Counted from the stretch's first letter, positions 14,359 to 27,800 are shown. The stretch is 64,000 nucleotides of DNA from Cornus controversa (GCA_026545225.1 CM048851.1:31247956-31311955); one strand, 5' to 3'. Numbers and translations: made by a program. The notes: generated from the sequence alone by a model not told the origin.

Positions 14359-14789
14359 ATTTTTGCTTAGGTTTTGTATTTACCTACACCCTAGAATTGA
14401 AATTACATTATGTTAAAAAGCAATAAACATACAATTCTTCAACTATTAAACAACACTAAACTCACATACTAATCACACTTCAGAGATCCAATGGCCGTTT
14501 CTTCACACAAACCACCGGATTATAAACTTAACCAGAGTAATGTAGAGAGAGAGAGGCAACGAAATGTGATCTAGAGAGAGAGAGAGCAGATCAGATGAAC
14601 TTCGAAAGATTATAAGAAGCCCTTTTCTCAGCTCAGGCTTATCTCTGTGTCTGAGTAGTACGCCAACGCTTTGCTGCTGGAGGGTTTTCTCTCTCTCTAA
14701 ACCTCTATATTTCTCTCTCTAAATTAAATAAATTAAAAAATTCCCAATAAAAAACAAAATCCTATAAAGCAAGACAACGTATGTGTTCA

Positions 14790-14965
14790 ATTGTCACTAT
14801 GTCGTTTGGGGAATCCACCTCAAACGGCGTCGTGTGGGTTTATTAACAAACAATACGACGTTTTATTACCTCGGAGGCAGCAAAATTTGATAAAGCTAGG
14901 GAAAATGTGACCGAAAAATCAGAGAAGTTAAAGAACACGTCGACGTGTAGTGGCTGACGTGGCGT
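14790..14965 (-). promoter_or_regulatory. upstream region of the unknown-function gene with an ACGT-core cluster
   Basis: Some 430-610 bp upstream of the ATG at 14358, several ACGT cores are packed together. There is a perfect 14-bp palindrome ACACGTCGACGTGT at 14935-14948 and TGACGTGG at 14955-14962. AACGGCGTCGT and ATACGACGTTTT motifs lie near 14824-14862. ACGT cores are known bZIP binding sites. GA/CT-rich runs at 14543-14590 and 14686-14720 look like 5' leader or core-promoter sequence. The transcription start is not defined by the sequence. Confidence 0.45.
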
Positions 14966-15235
14966 CGAACGTTGTAGTGGGGAACACACGCACTCCACAC
15001 CTTTTACTACTACTTTACCCATGGTGTGGTGGGTCCCACCCACCATTCTAAGCGTCTCTCTCTTTACGGTTTTGCGATCGTTTGTTTGACGAGTTGGTGG
15101 TCATTTGAGGTTTCAAGACTTGTGCTAAATGGCCAAATTGCCCATAACATGCAAGTAATATTTTTACTAGGGGAAATTAAAAGGTCTTTTTTTTTTTTTT
15201 AACAAGAAAATTAGAAGGTCTAGAATAGTTTATTA

Positions 15236-16657
15236 TCTTAGAAATATAGGAATATATATATATTGAATTGATATTAATGAAGAATACATAAATGTCTATT
15301 TGTAGACACATAATTTTAGAAACCAAATTTACTTATGAGACAAAAAACCCTAGTCCTAGATGAACTAGGAATTCTATATAGATTAGGAACAAAGTATAAA
15401 AAAACCTAGGTGATTTATGATGGTAAGAAAGTAACATAATATTAAATATATTATCTAACATCCTCCTACAAACTCAATGTGAGTTATATGAAACCAATTT
15501 GAATTTGGATATATGAAAGAGATGGCAGAACTGTGAAGATCTAGCATAACATGTTGAGGCGTATGACTACTGGAGGTGCGTGGAAGCGCGGTATGACATC
15601 CGGAGGCGCGTGGAAGCGCGGTATGACATCCGGAGGCGCGTGGAAGCGCTTTGAAACTTCTGGAGGCTCATGGAAGCGCGTTGATACTTCTGGAGCCGCG
15701 TGGAAGCGCGTTGAGGTGCATGGAAGCGCATTGATACTTCTAAATGTGTATGGAAACACATGATGACTTCTTCTAAAAGTGCATGGAAACGCATTAGTGA
15801 TCAATCACAAATGAGTGTGATTACCACGAAAAGCGTGTAGAGACGCAGTAACGAAATTGTGAAGATACAACACAATCACAAAAGTATGTGGATACCACTA
15901 AAGGCGTTCGGAGACGCGATCTTGGAGGTGGCCTCCAATTTGTTGGCGACTTTGGACAAAGAACAATTTGAATCTCTTTGCAAATCCAAGTCGAAAAAGA
16001 AGAATTTTCGCATAGAAATTTGTAACTAGGACAACAACTTCAAATACAAATTTGACCATCCTTTTCTACTTGAAATATAGAAATATATTATATCAAATCG
16101 AAGCTTTTCAAATTTCCTATCTTCTGGAACTCGTCTCAGGTCGTTTGAATTAGTAACGAAGAAGTTATGACCAAAATAGTTTTGCTGTGCAGAAAAGTGC
16201 GAACCAGATTTTCAAGTCTTCACAAACACGATTCAAATACCATGAATCTAATTTTCTTGGTTAAAGAAGAATGGGCTTCAAGTCACCTTTGAATTAGGGA
16301 AAAGAAGAGAAAGGATTATTTGACAACTCTTACACCAATTGTGTAAGAGCGTTGGTTAGGTGTTGATTTGGTGAAAGTTATTTTTTCTACGCCGATGGTG
16401 TCATCCTGATACCTGATACGCTCTGATACCATGTTAGAAATATAGGAAGAATATATATATTGAATTGATATTAATGAAGAATATATAAACGCCTATTTAT
16501 AGACACGTAATCTTAGAGACCAAGTTTACTTATGAGATAAGAAACCTTAGTTCTAGATAAACTAGGAATCCTAGATGGATTAGGAAAAGGGTATAAGAAA
16601 ATCTAGGTGATTTAGAATGGTAAGAAAGTAACATAATATTAAATATATTATCTAACA
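15236..16657 (-). mobile_element. short non-autonomous LTR retrotransposon (TRIM-like fossil)
   Basis: Two direct repeats of about 225 bp (15236-15460 and 16432-16657) flank 971 bp with no retroviral-type coding region. The 5-bp target duplication TATTA is perfect on both sides. On the minus strand a primer-binding site TGGTATCAGAGC, complementary to initiator Met tRNA, follows the first LTR directly, and a purine tract TTTGTAGGAGGA precedes the other. The LTRs begin and end with the inverted TGTTAG/CTAACA pair. They differ at roughly one base in ten, mostly transitions, so the insertion is probably several million years old. It carries no gag or pol and depends on another element. Confidence 0.85.
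15560..15795. repeat. 30-bp minisatellite inside the LTR element
   Basis: About eight decaying copies of a 30-bp unit built around GGCGCGTGGAAGCGC and TGACATCCGGA. The first three are nearly identical and the later ones drift. The GC content is far above that of the surrounding DNA. Because 30 is a multiple of three, the repeat reads through in several frames on both strands, which makes spurious ORFs. Confidence 0.85.
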
Positions 16658-17269
16658 TATTAAATGGATAGGGCGGAACCGTCCCACAAATAAAAACTCT
16701 TTTCAAATTTAGTCCCTCCTTCTTGCACGTTCGAAGCAACCCGATATACATATTTAAAAAAATAATAATAATTTAAGCTTAAATAAATTTATGATAAAAT
16801 TTTGTGAAAAAAAATTAAGTATGGATAAATCCTTAACCATCATAATAATAAAAATGTTATTAAAATTTAAAATTATTATTAAAAAAATAAAAAATTAATA
16901 AAAACCTTTAATAGTTATCAACTGAATTGTCATCTTTGGCAAGCACCCATTTATGAAAATGAATCACTTAGTCAACTAGTTTAAATAGAAATCTTATTAA
17001 TTTTAATGTTAGGATTGGTATATGCATTTGTTTGTGACAACTTTTATAACATTTATGTCATATTTTCCACATTATTTTTACAGAAAAAAGCTCTACTTCT
17101 AGGTAATAATTTTATTAAAAAAATCAAGTAGAGTGAGCAATTTTTGTGTAAATTTGCTAAACTAAACCAAAAATGGTAGACTTGGTACTTAGTAGCGACT
17201 AACGAATCACTTCAATTATTGAATTACTACGTTATAGCATGGATTAAAGAATTTTTTTTTTGTTTCTTT

Positions 17270-18760
17270 TAAGATGAAGAGTGTGGGTGTCAATATAGGA
17301 CTTGAGAAGAAGGTTGACAAGTCAACCTATGCCAACATGGCAACCACGCCACAAGCAAAAGAGGCCCATGTCAAAAGGGCTCGAGCACCACGGATTAAAC
17401 TTCTAGGCCCATCCTTCGAACGCCATGGCCCAAGCCCATTGCTCGAGCGCCACCATCTAAAGCCTCGAAACCCCACTGCTCGAGTGCTACAATTTAAGTC
17501 TAGAGATCTATCTCTCAAGCACAGTCACCAAAGCCTCGAGGCTTAGCCCTCAAGCACAGACAACAAAGCCTCGAGACCTATCTCTCGAGCACAGACAACA
17601 AAGCCTCGAGACCTATCTCTCGAGCACAGTCACCAAAGTCTCAAGACTTATCTCTCGAGTACAGACAACAAAGCCTCGAGGCCTATCCCTCGAGCACAGA
17701 CAACAAAGCCTTGAGACTTATTTTTCGAGCACAGTCACCAAAGCCTCGAGGCCTATCCCTCGAGCACAGACAACAAAGCCTTGAGACCTATCCCTCGAGT
17801 ACAGACAACATAGCCTCGAGGCCTATCTCTCGAGCACAGACAACAAAGTCTCGAGACTCATACCTCGAGCACAGTCACCAAAACCTCGAAGTCTATCTCT
17901 CGAGCACAGTCAACAAACCCTCAAGACCTATCTCTCGAGCACAGACAACAAACCCTCGAGACCTATCTCTTGAGCATAGACAACAAAGCCTCGAGACCTA
18001 TCTCTGGAGCACAGTCACCAAAGCCTCGAGACCTGTCTCTTGAGCACAGTCACCAAAGCCTCGAGGCCTATCCCTCAGGCATCACCCACAAACATTAAGT
18101 ATACGAGAACATTCTCACAAATGAACAAATAAACCCTACAGCGCGACAAGGTTAGGGATTGTTGGGTCCCACCCCTTGCAGCCATGTAACAGGGTCCAAA
18201 TGGGATACTCAGAAGGGCTTTGGATTGGAGGATGAACAATAAAGAAAGCCCCAACTAAATCAAAAGGCCTAGTTAGTGGAACAGTGAGCGATGCTTTGTC
18301 GTAACAGAGATTCTTACCATCACCATTAATGCACTGCCAAAGAGTAATTAATGCAGCCAACTACCACCGCTAAAGGTTGTCTGAAGGCATTCAATGCAAA
18401 AGAGAGGAGGTGACACTTTAGGTGTTTAGATAACTCATGACCTAAGCACCTCTGACCCGTCAAAGGTGACCCGATACCAACAACTTTCTATAAATAGAGA
18501 ACCTTGTGATAATGGCAAAGTAGGTCCTACCCTCACTATCTTCCCGACTAACTAGCTCTAATTGTTTCTCCTTTGGTCTAGACACTCTCTGACTCCCTCA
18601 CAGTTGTGTTGACTACTCCATTTAATTCTGAATATATAGTGATAAATAAAGAACCCCTACAAAGAGTAACAAGTCTAAAGCTAATTAATGGGCATGTGGG
18701 AAGCAACAGTTATACAAGGCGTATCTGATGTCTCTCTCGCACTCCATGGCCTAAATCAAC
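17270..18760 (+). mobile_element. possible solo LTR or LTR-element remnant around a minisatellite
   Basis: Downstream of the minisatellite there is a TATA-like CTATAAATAGAGAACC at about 18490 and AATAAAGAACCCC near 18646, spaced like the U3-R-U5 parts of a large plant LTR. I could not fix the ends or a target duplication. The call rests on layout only. Confidence 0.3.
17531..18085. repeat. 35-bp minisatellite, about 16 copies
   Basis: The period is 35 bp (unit starts at 17531, 17566, 17601, 17636 and so on). The unit contains two CTCGAG-like sites, as in CCTCGAGACCTATC and CTCTCGAGCACAG, and ends in either ACAACAA or TCACCAA, so two sub-variants alternate. More degenerate copies reach back to about 17390. 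Long open frames across it (17711-18043 for example) come from the repeat lacking stops and are not taken as genes. Confidence 0.9.
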
Positions 18761-18820
18761 CACTGTAGTTGCAATTTGCATATACATATGCATATATATA
18801 TATATATATATATATATAGA

Positions 18821-18984
18821 AGGGCAGAGCCAGGATTGTAAAGTGAGAAGGGCTAAAAATACAAAAATTAAAAATAAACACAATAATTTTTATGACAAAA
18901 ATATTATGAAGTGCAAAAAATTATTGCGTTTATTTTTTAAAAAATTTACTTTTAGCCCTTCCCTTTGCAATCTGGCTCTCCCCT
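18821..18984. mobile_element. small MITE with long terminal inverted repeats
   Basis: The left arm AGGGCAGAGCCAGGATTG and the right arm, read in reverse complement, AGGGGAGAGCCAGATTG pair over about 37 bp around an AT-rich centre. Both arms also contain GGGCTAAAA. This resembles hAT-type MITEs of plants. The right arm is duplicated: 18948-19002 is repeated as 19003-19057 with few changes. No clean target duplication was found. Confidence 0.65.
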
Positions 18985-19559
18985 GTTTGTTACAACTCTA
19001 TTACTTTTAGCCCTTCCCTTTGCAATTTGGCTCTCCCCTATTTGTTACGACTCTATTGGAATTTGGAATTCAGTAATTGACATGTTCCTCTCCACCGTAC
19101 AAGTAAAATACATAACTCAGATTCACAAGTCCCTTCGTATTGTGGAGACTAGTCTTCTATTATTATCTATTCTTTACCTCTATCAAAAAAGAGACATTCA
19201 CTAAGAGTTGAAATCAACCCATATATATATATGTATATATATACATATATATATGTATAGAGAGAGAGAGGGAGGGGATTGTTAACAAAAAAAGGTTCAC
19301 CCCGAATTAGGAAACTCAATAATAACCCTTACCCATTGTTACTAAAAACGAGTCCACTCTTGTTAGGAAATTTTATACCACACGCTATGCGATGCACTAA
19401 GTACAACGGTTATTAAAATCAATTAGACAACATTACACGTCTCACTCCCTTCAGTAAGAAAAATGACAAAAACCACAAGATAAATTTGGGATCTGATTCT
19501 GATCTCTTGCAAAACCATATTCTTTCACGGTGTATTCTCTTTTCCCTTTACCAAATAGG

Positions 19560-20267
19560 TAGGGTGGCAATTCGTGTTCCCGTGTCATCTTCGTGTCGTG
19601 TTGATCTATAAGTATTCTATTAAACAGTTCAATCATAACCCAACCCATTTAATAATCGTATCAGAGACCCTCAACACTAACCCAACCTGTTTATTAAACG
19701 TGTTACTCGTGTCAACCCGTGTAACCCGTTTAATAAACATGTCTCATAATGACTCGACTTGTTTAATAACCTTTTTAATTCATTTAACTTATATCATATG
19801 AGTTTCTCCACCTCTAAAAATCTCTAAAGATCATATAAAAAATAAAGTACATGCAATACATAAATCTTAAAATCAAACTATATTATAAATTTTGTATCTA
19901 TATATAAACTCAAAAATATAGTAAGGTGATTCAACAACTGAAAAGACACCATAACAATTTCATCATTGCGTTTTATAGCTACATTAGTCATGTAAACAAA
20001 CAAATAGATTACAAACAATTGCAATATATATAACTATGTATATATAAGTTTGTATAAAACTATAATATATGAATAACTAATGTCGTAATCGTGTCATAAT
20101 TGTGTCACAGGTTAGACAGCTTAAACCCAAACTCAACCCAATTTTTGCGTGTCGTGTTCTTGTCGACCCATTTATTAAACGTGTCGACTTACTTCAAACT
20201 CAAATCTGCTTAATTCGTGTCGTGTTCGAGTCGTATTGTCATGTCGTGTCTAATTTTGCCACCCCTA
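19560..20267. mobile_element. non-autonomous hAT-type element, 708 bp
   Basis: The ends are TAGGGTGGCAA and, in reverse complement, TAGGGGTGGCAA. The 8-bp flanks are CAAATAGG and TAAATAGG (7 of 8 match). Subterminal regions are rich in CGTGTCGTGT and related motifs in opposite orientations. There is no transposase. The 8-bp duplication and TAGGG ends fit hAT. The flanks of this intergenic region (20276-21680) hold no gene; 20335-20880 is rich in GGAATCG/CGATTCC-type motifs also seen at 40530-41000, perhaps another decayed element. Confidence 0.8.
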
Positions 20268-21688
20268 TAAATAGGGAGGAGTTTCTCCCTCCTCTTGCCT
20301 CCTCCTTTCCTTTTTCCTTTTCAATTGACCTCCCTACGGGTGCTCGATTTCTAATAGAACCGGAATCGATCTCAACAGTTTTTTAATTTTTGAATCGGAA
20401 CTATTAAAATATGGAACTGAACCAAACGATGGTTCTTTGGAATGTTTTTATGTATAAAATGATATAATTGACATCTGTCTACCATGAGAACTTAATACTT
20501 GAAAAAGATTCAATTTGAACCATTAACTGTAAAACGCATGATCATCTGCTTTTCTCATTTGGCATTTCTTCAACCCAAAGATTTGATATTGGCTGGTTCA
20601 GGATCCCTAAAGTTAGTGAACCGAGTTCAGTCAACTTTCAGTTTATATGAATTTGCATGTTCAAAACAAACTTTTTCCGGGGGAGAATAAACTTATTCCA
20701 TTGTTGGCAAGACTTCCATTCAACTTTGACTAGTTATTTATGCAATCTCCATATTACCTATACAATTCAGAAGCAACAAACCAATGGTAAATCTAATATA
20801 TAATTTACGACAGTTTCGATTACGGAATCGTAATGAACGGTTCGATTCAGTTCAACTACGGTTAATTACAATTTTGATTCTACCACTTCTTTAAGTGCCC
20901 CTAGTCCTCCCCCTCAGATCAAATAGACTAAATGTTTGCCCGCTACATGACAAACTCATCCTGTTGCCGGCACCAAACTCCTCTTCAAAATTGATTGACA
21001 TATGATAGTATGCTTTTTGTCTGTTGGTAAAGTTGCCAACCCCATTTCTACCTGGATTTGGAAAAAGAAATGATGTTGCCATGTGTGGTCCAACCTGACA
21101 AAAATGGTCTAAAACCATGTGCTATCCTTGTATTCAAATCTACATCAACATAAAGGAAACCATGACCATCAAATATACCCTGTTTGGTTTTGGCTAAGCC
21201 TCCACCAATGAATTTGATGTTGCTATATATCTAGACCTGCGCTGCTAGAGCTTCATGACTGTCGCTCTTCAGCCATGTGGGAATTAACCATACCACTACC
21301 ATCCAACATCAGGACCAGGACTATTTTTCATCTATAAATACATAAATCACGCGTTTGTGCGCGCGCAAGCCTGTGTGTTCAAGACCAGATTTCGACACAT
21401 AATGAACTCACCAACATAAAAGGCCAAATCCACATTCCTGCTTACTACAAGGAAATTAATGCAGTGGAGTTGGATAGAATTTAGAAACGTCAACAGTCAA
21501 GTTTTTCCAAGTAAGATTATAGATGTTCATACACGGGCATGCATTTCTGTACTAGATGTTCTGATGCATCACATACATACAAGTATTCAGTTTCTGTTGC
21601 AGCATTGTTATGGCACACTTTATGAGTGCCAAGCAATCAAGGTAGAGCAAACATTAACACAAATATGAATGTAGAACACTAGAACAAC

Positions 21689-21697
21689 TTTTTATTT
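21689..21697 (-). terminator. candidate poly(A) signal of the isomerase gene
   Basis: On the minus strand an AAATAAA hexamer lies about 140 nt past the isomerase stop codon at 21836, a usual 3' UTR distance in plants. It is the nearest good match. No cDNA is available to confirm it. Confidence 0.4.
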
Positions 21698-21835
21698 CTT
21701 CATAATTTTTCAATAAAATCTCTTCAGTTCTCAACAATGACTCGGAAGTTCAAGGCCAAAACCAATCGATTGGAGTCTCGTTGTTTGAACTCAGAAACAT
21801 GCATTAAATTTGAAAAGTGGATTTGTAATTGCAAC

Positions 21836-24800
21836 TTATGCATACAATGCATCAACATTACACTCGCCGAGGAAAACTTTTATGCTCCGAGGTGAACCAC
21901 AATTCCCTTCAGCAATAAGTGCTCTATCATTGGCAGCCATGTGAGCGATAATCTTGTAAATCATTTCAATCTGCCACCATAAAATAAAGAAAAATAGTTA
22001 GTCATACTGCCATATAAAGGTGTAAAATACCAAGGTAAATTATAGCTTCAATCTTGCAAGGATTCTATATAAGAGATGTTGAACATACATCTTCAGGAGA
22101 ATGGCAACGTTCAGCTACTTCCTCAAGTGTCAATGGCTCAACGGGCTCTTTACAGCTGGGAAAACATAAGAACACAATGCTAGCTATCAGTGTTCAACCT
22201 AAGCAAGAAGGCAAAAGACAGAATGCACAAAAGGAAAATTGCATTTCCAACCAGGTAATTTGCTCGGTAATCAATCTCCAAGTCTAATGTGTTGCAAACA
22301 CAGGTTATAATAAATGCCCCACGGTAAGGCTGGTTCTTTTTAACCAGGTTTCAATTATTATTGAGGTTTCAATTATTATTGAAGTTTCAGGCCCGACAGG
22401 AGAAAGCTCATGTGTTGGTAGGCAAGGAAAAAAAATGCATTGAATCTTTCCAACTTCAGAATCATACGTGTTTCTGCAATGTGTTGTGCACACAGCAGTT
22501 TTGGGCAGTGTTTGAAATGTGGTTTGATCAAGTAGGATTGGTTCACCCTGCTTCAACAAATCAGGGTTTATTGGGCTATTAACAAATCGGTTTGATCACG
22601 AAACATAAGAACATATTTCTTTGCCAAAAACTCATCGCTCTCGAAAATAAAAATGTATATGACTAGATGCAGCATCAACAAGTAGTTGCCACCTAAAACA
22701 GAAAAATGTCTTCAGAAAAAAAAAGAAAAAAGAATCTACTAACTTATTACCACTTAAATGGACTTCGCACTCAATGGGCCTATTCAACTAGAACTAAATG
22801 TTACATTTATGACATCATAAAAACAGGATTTATCAAGGCCTTAAAACAAAGGAACAAAAAGTTATTGCTATGATATTAGAACCATGAGTCCATGACAGGT
22901 ACCTGGCCTCATTAAGTACTGAAAGGACCCGCTTCTGAAGAGCTAACACTTCTCCTGCGGCTTTCTTCCCAGCTTCCACACCTGAAATGATAGCAAAAAA
23001 CACACATATAGAAAAAGGCAAGAAAATGGACGACATCAATCAAACTAAGACCCCAAACAGCAGCACTATCTGGTGCGAAGGACTAGTGTAATAATTGTGT
23101 ATATATAGTCTTCAGAAAAGAAAGATAGTTGATCATAGAGGAGGAACAAAGATAGCAGGGACACACACAATGCATGTGTTCCTCCCTGCATTACTTTTTT
23201 TTTTTCTATCACCAGTTTTTTTACTGCTATAGTACAGCTATATCTTATAATAATCCCTCTTAATGCCAAGTGCCAATTCAAGTCTGACCATAACAGCTCC
23301 TATACCAAAACTGCTTGTCAGACAAAAGTGATGAGTTGGCTCAATAGGATAGAATAGAAGAATGAATTATCTTTTGGGGCACGTAGCTTGGTGAGGCATG
23401 GTTTAGCCAGAACAACAATTAGATCACAGTTCTAGGATAAATTTCCATTGGAAGACAAGGAAATAAATATTTACCAGGTTGATGGTAAGCATTAATGTTG
23501 GTCAGTGAGGCATATATCCCAACTGCACGCTCATACAGTGCTACCATAGCACCCACTGATCTAGGTGTGACTTCCTCCACAGTGACTGTAATCGACTCCC
23601 GGTCATTGGCATATAGAGCTGACCTCGTTCCCTGAAGAAAATCAACTCAATTTTATCTAGAACAAATGGAAGAAAAGCAAAAATAATCTTTTACTAATAC
23701 AATGAATTTGAACTTTCATCTATGGATTTATTAATACTTGTTATGCGCTTAAGAAATACAATCGTCTCTGAATAATACCATTGGGTGTTTCATCCAAGCA
23801 ACACACGTATGCAGGAGTACCACTAGGTAGTGGCTGGCACCAACTGCACTAACTCAAATACTTTTTTTCTGCTTTTTTCTTTTAACTTCTAATAACATAA
23901 AAAAAATTAAATTAAATTGCTTTCAAATGGACCCTCACCTAAAGGAGTTTTTTGTTATTCAAATACTAAAGTGTTAGTACTTTCCCATGTTCAAATCCAC
24001 GTCCATGAATAATCTTCTAAGCCCACAAGTAAAGCTACTCCTCAAAAGCCAAAAAAATATGTGAATCAGAAATTTATACTGAGCATTCAACGAAGAGTCT
24101 ATATGATAGCATGAAATTTTCAACAAAGGTTCATTTCACGCAAACATTTTTTTTTTTTTTTTGATACGTAAAGTTTTATAAAAAGCGCTCAAAAGGGGGA
24201 ACACAACCCAAGAGAATACACACAGCCTAAAAAAGGCCTCCTATAACTTTAGACTATCAAGAAAATCCACAAATTTCCCCACAGATTTACAATTATGCCC
24301 ATTCACCCAAAAGAATAAAGAACACATAATGACGTATTTGAGAGACCAAATAGAAGACTCCTCGCCATCAAAAGATCTATTTTTGGACAATTATACTCTC
24401 TCTGTCTCTGATTTCGTCTCTTATAAAATTTGCAGGTCAGAATGATCCAACTTCTAGGCTACCTGAAATCAGCACCCATACCAAACATATGCAACATAAG
24501 CCCCACAAGCAGCTAAGCGTCTTACTACTCTTAGCAAGACCATACAAGATCAAGGACCTATATATAAAAAAAATCATTACCCAGTATGGTCTCCGTTAAT
24601 CGAGGGTGCTGCCTGCTGGCGCGGTAGACTGAATACAGACCTAACCTTTGCACAAAGTGATTGCTCCCAGAATTTGAATCTGTGTCGTCATGCTTAACAG
24701 CCCAAGCACTTACCAGTAAACCAAGCATTAACCTTATATGTAACTTACATGAGGAATATCTTACAAAATATGTACTGAAGCCTTGAAATTAAATGTTGAT

Positions 24801-27800
24801 ATTCATAACACTAATATCATGCTTCAGATTCAATTATACCAATAGAGGGACCTTTACCTCCAGTATATTTAACAACCACTAGTTCTAGCACTATGAGTTG
24901 AATGTAACATAAAAGGGTTCGTTACAGAACTCATTTACAAATTAGGGACATAAACACAAACACCATTCCATTATAGGTTGGGGGGAGATGAGTGTTAGTC
25001 AATACAAAACCCATAGGGAGGTGAGAGTTTCATTACAAACCTCGTGGAAAATTATTACTATTATCAGAATTACAGAGAAGTTATCTTTCCTTCTCTTTTT
25101 TTCCTCTTCTCTTTGGGTAGGCAATACACACACACATCTTTAGAGAGTTTTTACAATTAATCTAAAAATATATAATTGAGTAAGAGGATCTGACTTTAGC
25201 TTTACTCCATCCCTAATAACGAAGCACATTATCAAAGATAAAGATTCAGCCACACCTTATCTGGACCTTTACTGGAGTCAGTTGGTCATTATACCCACCT
25301 TGGAATTTTTCACGTAGATACCACAGACAGTGTCCAGATACCACAATGCAAATAACTAGATTAGAAATCTGACTTTAGCTTTACTCCATCCCTAATAACG
25401 AAGCACATTATCAAAGATAAAGATTCAGCCACACCTTATCTGGACCTTTACTGGAGTCAGTTGGTCATTATACCCACCTTGGAATTTTTCACGTAGATAC
25501 CACAGACAGTGTCCAGATACCACAATGCAAATAACTAGATTAGAAAGCTAACCTGTAGCATTCCAAACAGGTAGTCACCACATGTGACCCCTGGCTCAAG
25601 CTCCCAATCATGACCTGGAGGTCTATCGCGTAACACTTCAATGAACGTCGCAAAGAAATTGTGCACACCCTCTCTCAGTTGTTGAATATAGCTGCAGAAA
25701 AGACATGGAAGGCTAAACCATGGTTGGCTACAAATATATGAAATAAATTATGAAACCGGAATGAAAACTCACGCATGCTGATCTGTGCTCCCTTTATTTC
25801 CATAAACGGTGAGACCTTGATTCACCTGTCAGGAAAATAGGACAGTCATAAAAGGTCAAGAAGCAAGAACATACCATATTATAACATTGGCATAAAAAAA
25901 AAAGATTTGCAAAACCTATATTGGCAGCAAGATTCCACTCGGGCACAAACCTAATTAAATGCAAAGTAACAGTCCGTGGAAAGCACTAGACATTAAACCA
26001 AAGAGACGAAAAGGAAACTGGGTTGCATTTCCATCTACTTCAAGAGCTACAGTTCTTGTAACAAACCTAGAGGTTATCCTAGCATAGAAATTATGTACAA
26101 TAGGTCCGCATCACATATGACATGCACAATAGTTGACAGACGATGTATAAGTCGGCGCATGGGCAACAAACCTTGCCATTGTGTACCTAACCACTACCTC
26201 AACCTCCTAATCATTCATAACTCTATGAAGCCAGACATCCCAAAGCATTCTATTTGTGTCAATACCGCGAACATCTGCAACTACCGTTCCTGACCTAGAG
26301 GAAACAAAAAAGCGGCGGATGAATGCTACCTAGTGTTTCCAAATCACCCTGTCACCTACTAATTATCAATATTTTGAGCAAACATCCCTGAAACCCTTCA
26401 TAGTCTTCCAGACTCCCAAAATGTAATTGAACACCTTTTGACATCTCACCCCTAAAGCAACCACTTGAATAGGAGAGCATACCGTATTTAAAACAAGAAG
26501 ATGGCATTTGAACCCCTCTCCCATCCCCTTGAAGGAAATCATGCTGCATCTTATTTACCTTTTGGCCACAAAGAAAATATACATACATAGATATATTCAT
26601 TACTACATCACCAGCTGTCTACCTTGAGTAGTATCTTCTGTGATCTCATAAGGAGGAGGTGCAGAATTCATGTCCCATTGGGACAAGAAGGGGAAGGGGG
26701 AGGCGTTTTGATCTTATCAATATACATATCCCGACCTACCTAAATTGATTTTAGTCCTAATAGATATTATGAGGTTCTCCCTAAAGAATGGACAACAAGA
26801 ACAACAAAACACGTAAAAAAAAATAAAAAAAAATTACATCCTCTTTTTTTCCTAAAAAAAAATTATAGGTACCATTTGGAGTAAAAATTGTATCCTTCGA
26901 TACAATACTAACCCCAATTGGCTTTTTCATGAGCAAAATCCAGTAACGCTCTTGAGAGTCTTGACTCAGTAATACATAGCATTAATAATTTTCACCAGGC
27001 AGGCAAAAAGGAAATCATCAAACATTTTACTCGTGTTCCATCAATGAACAACTTAAAAGTAGCTCCAAGTGAACAATTATAATGTCAATTAAATAGATAT
27101 ACATATACAAACCAAAAAATAAAATAAAATTAGATGGTTGAACTTACCCGATTACCATCAAGATCAAATTCCTTCCCAAGTGATTCCATGACCAATTGCT
27201 GCAAATATCTACTAAATAATAGCAGGCTGTCCTTGTAAGGAAGGACAACCATATCCTACAAAAGCCCAAAGGAAGACAAGCACAGCTACTTATGAGTGAA
27301 ACTGCTGCAAAGGAAAACTACTAGACAGAATGCTGATAATAAATTCACTGAAGCAGTTAACACCTTGGATCCTACTCCATCAGAAGCCCAATACCAGCAC
27401 AAAGCTAGCAATGCTGCAGGGTTATTCCGTATCTGAACAAAAGATATTAATCAAATGGGGTTCTATGAAAATACAATCAATAAATCAGATAAGTTGGTAA
27501 TTTCACAGTCAACTATGTTTCTCTCATCAAGTGCATATTGTTCACAATATAAGTGAAGCTTGAAATTTATTAGAAGGAACTGCTACCAGATAACAGCCTC
27601 CAAAAGTGCATTGTGAAGAAGGAAATAGATAGTCTCTGTTGTTTTTCGATGATACCACAAATCAACTAAAGTGCTGGAATCTATGTACCTTCATATTATC
27701 AACAATAGGTAGACACACAATCATAATAAAACAACTGATGAATTACATTGAACAAAGCTAAATGTAAAGGACCTTGCAAAGAGTTACTGCTTGAAACAAT

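Noticed and set aside
15551-15804. Overlapping ORFs on both strands with repeats such as WKRGMTSGGA
   Set aside because: They are produced by the 30-bp minisatellite inside the short LTR element; no protein family fits.
17274-18043. ORFs across the 35-bp minisatellite
   Set aside because: The stop-free repeat explains them. No start context, introns or homology support a gene.
17531-18085. CRISPR-like regular array
   Set aside because: The units are contiguous without unique spacers and the DNA is plant nuclear.
26093-26600. ORFs of 66 and 82 codons within the isomerase gene
   Set aside because: They lie in intron 8 and show no family match; the exons on both sides join without them.
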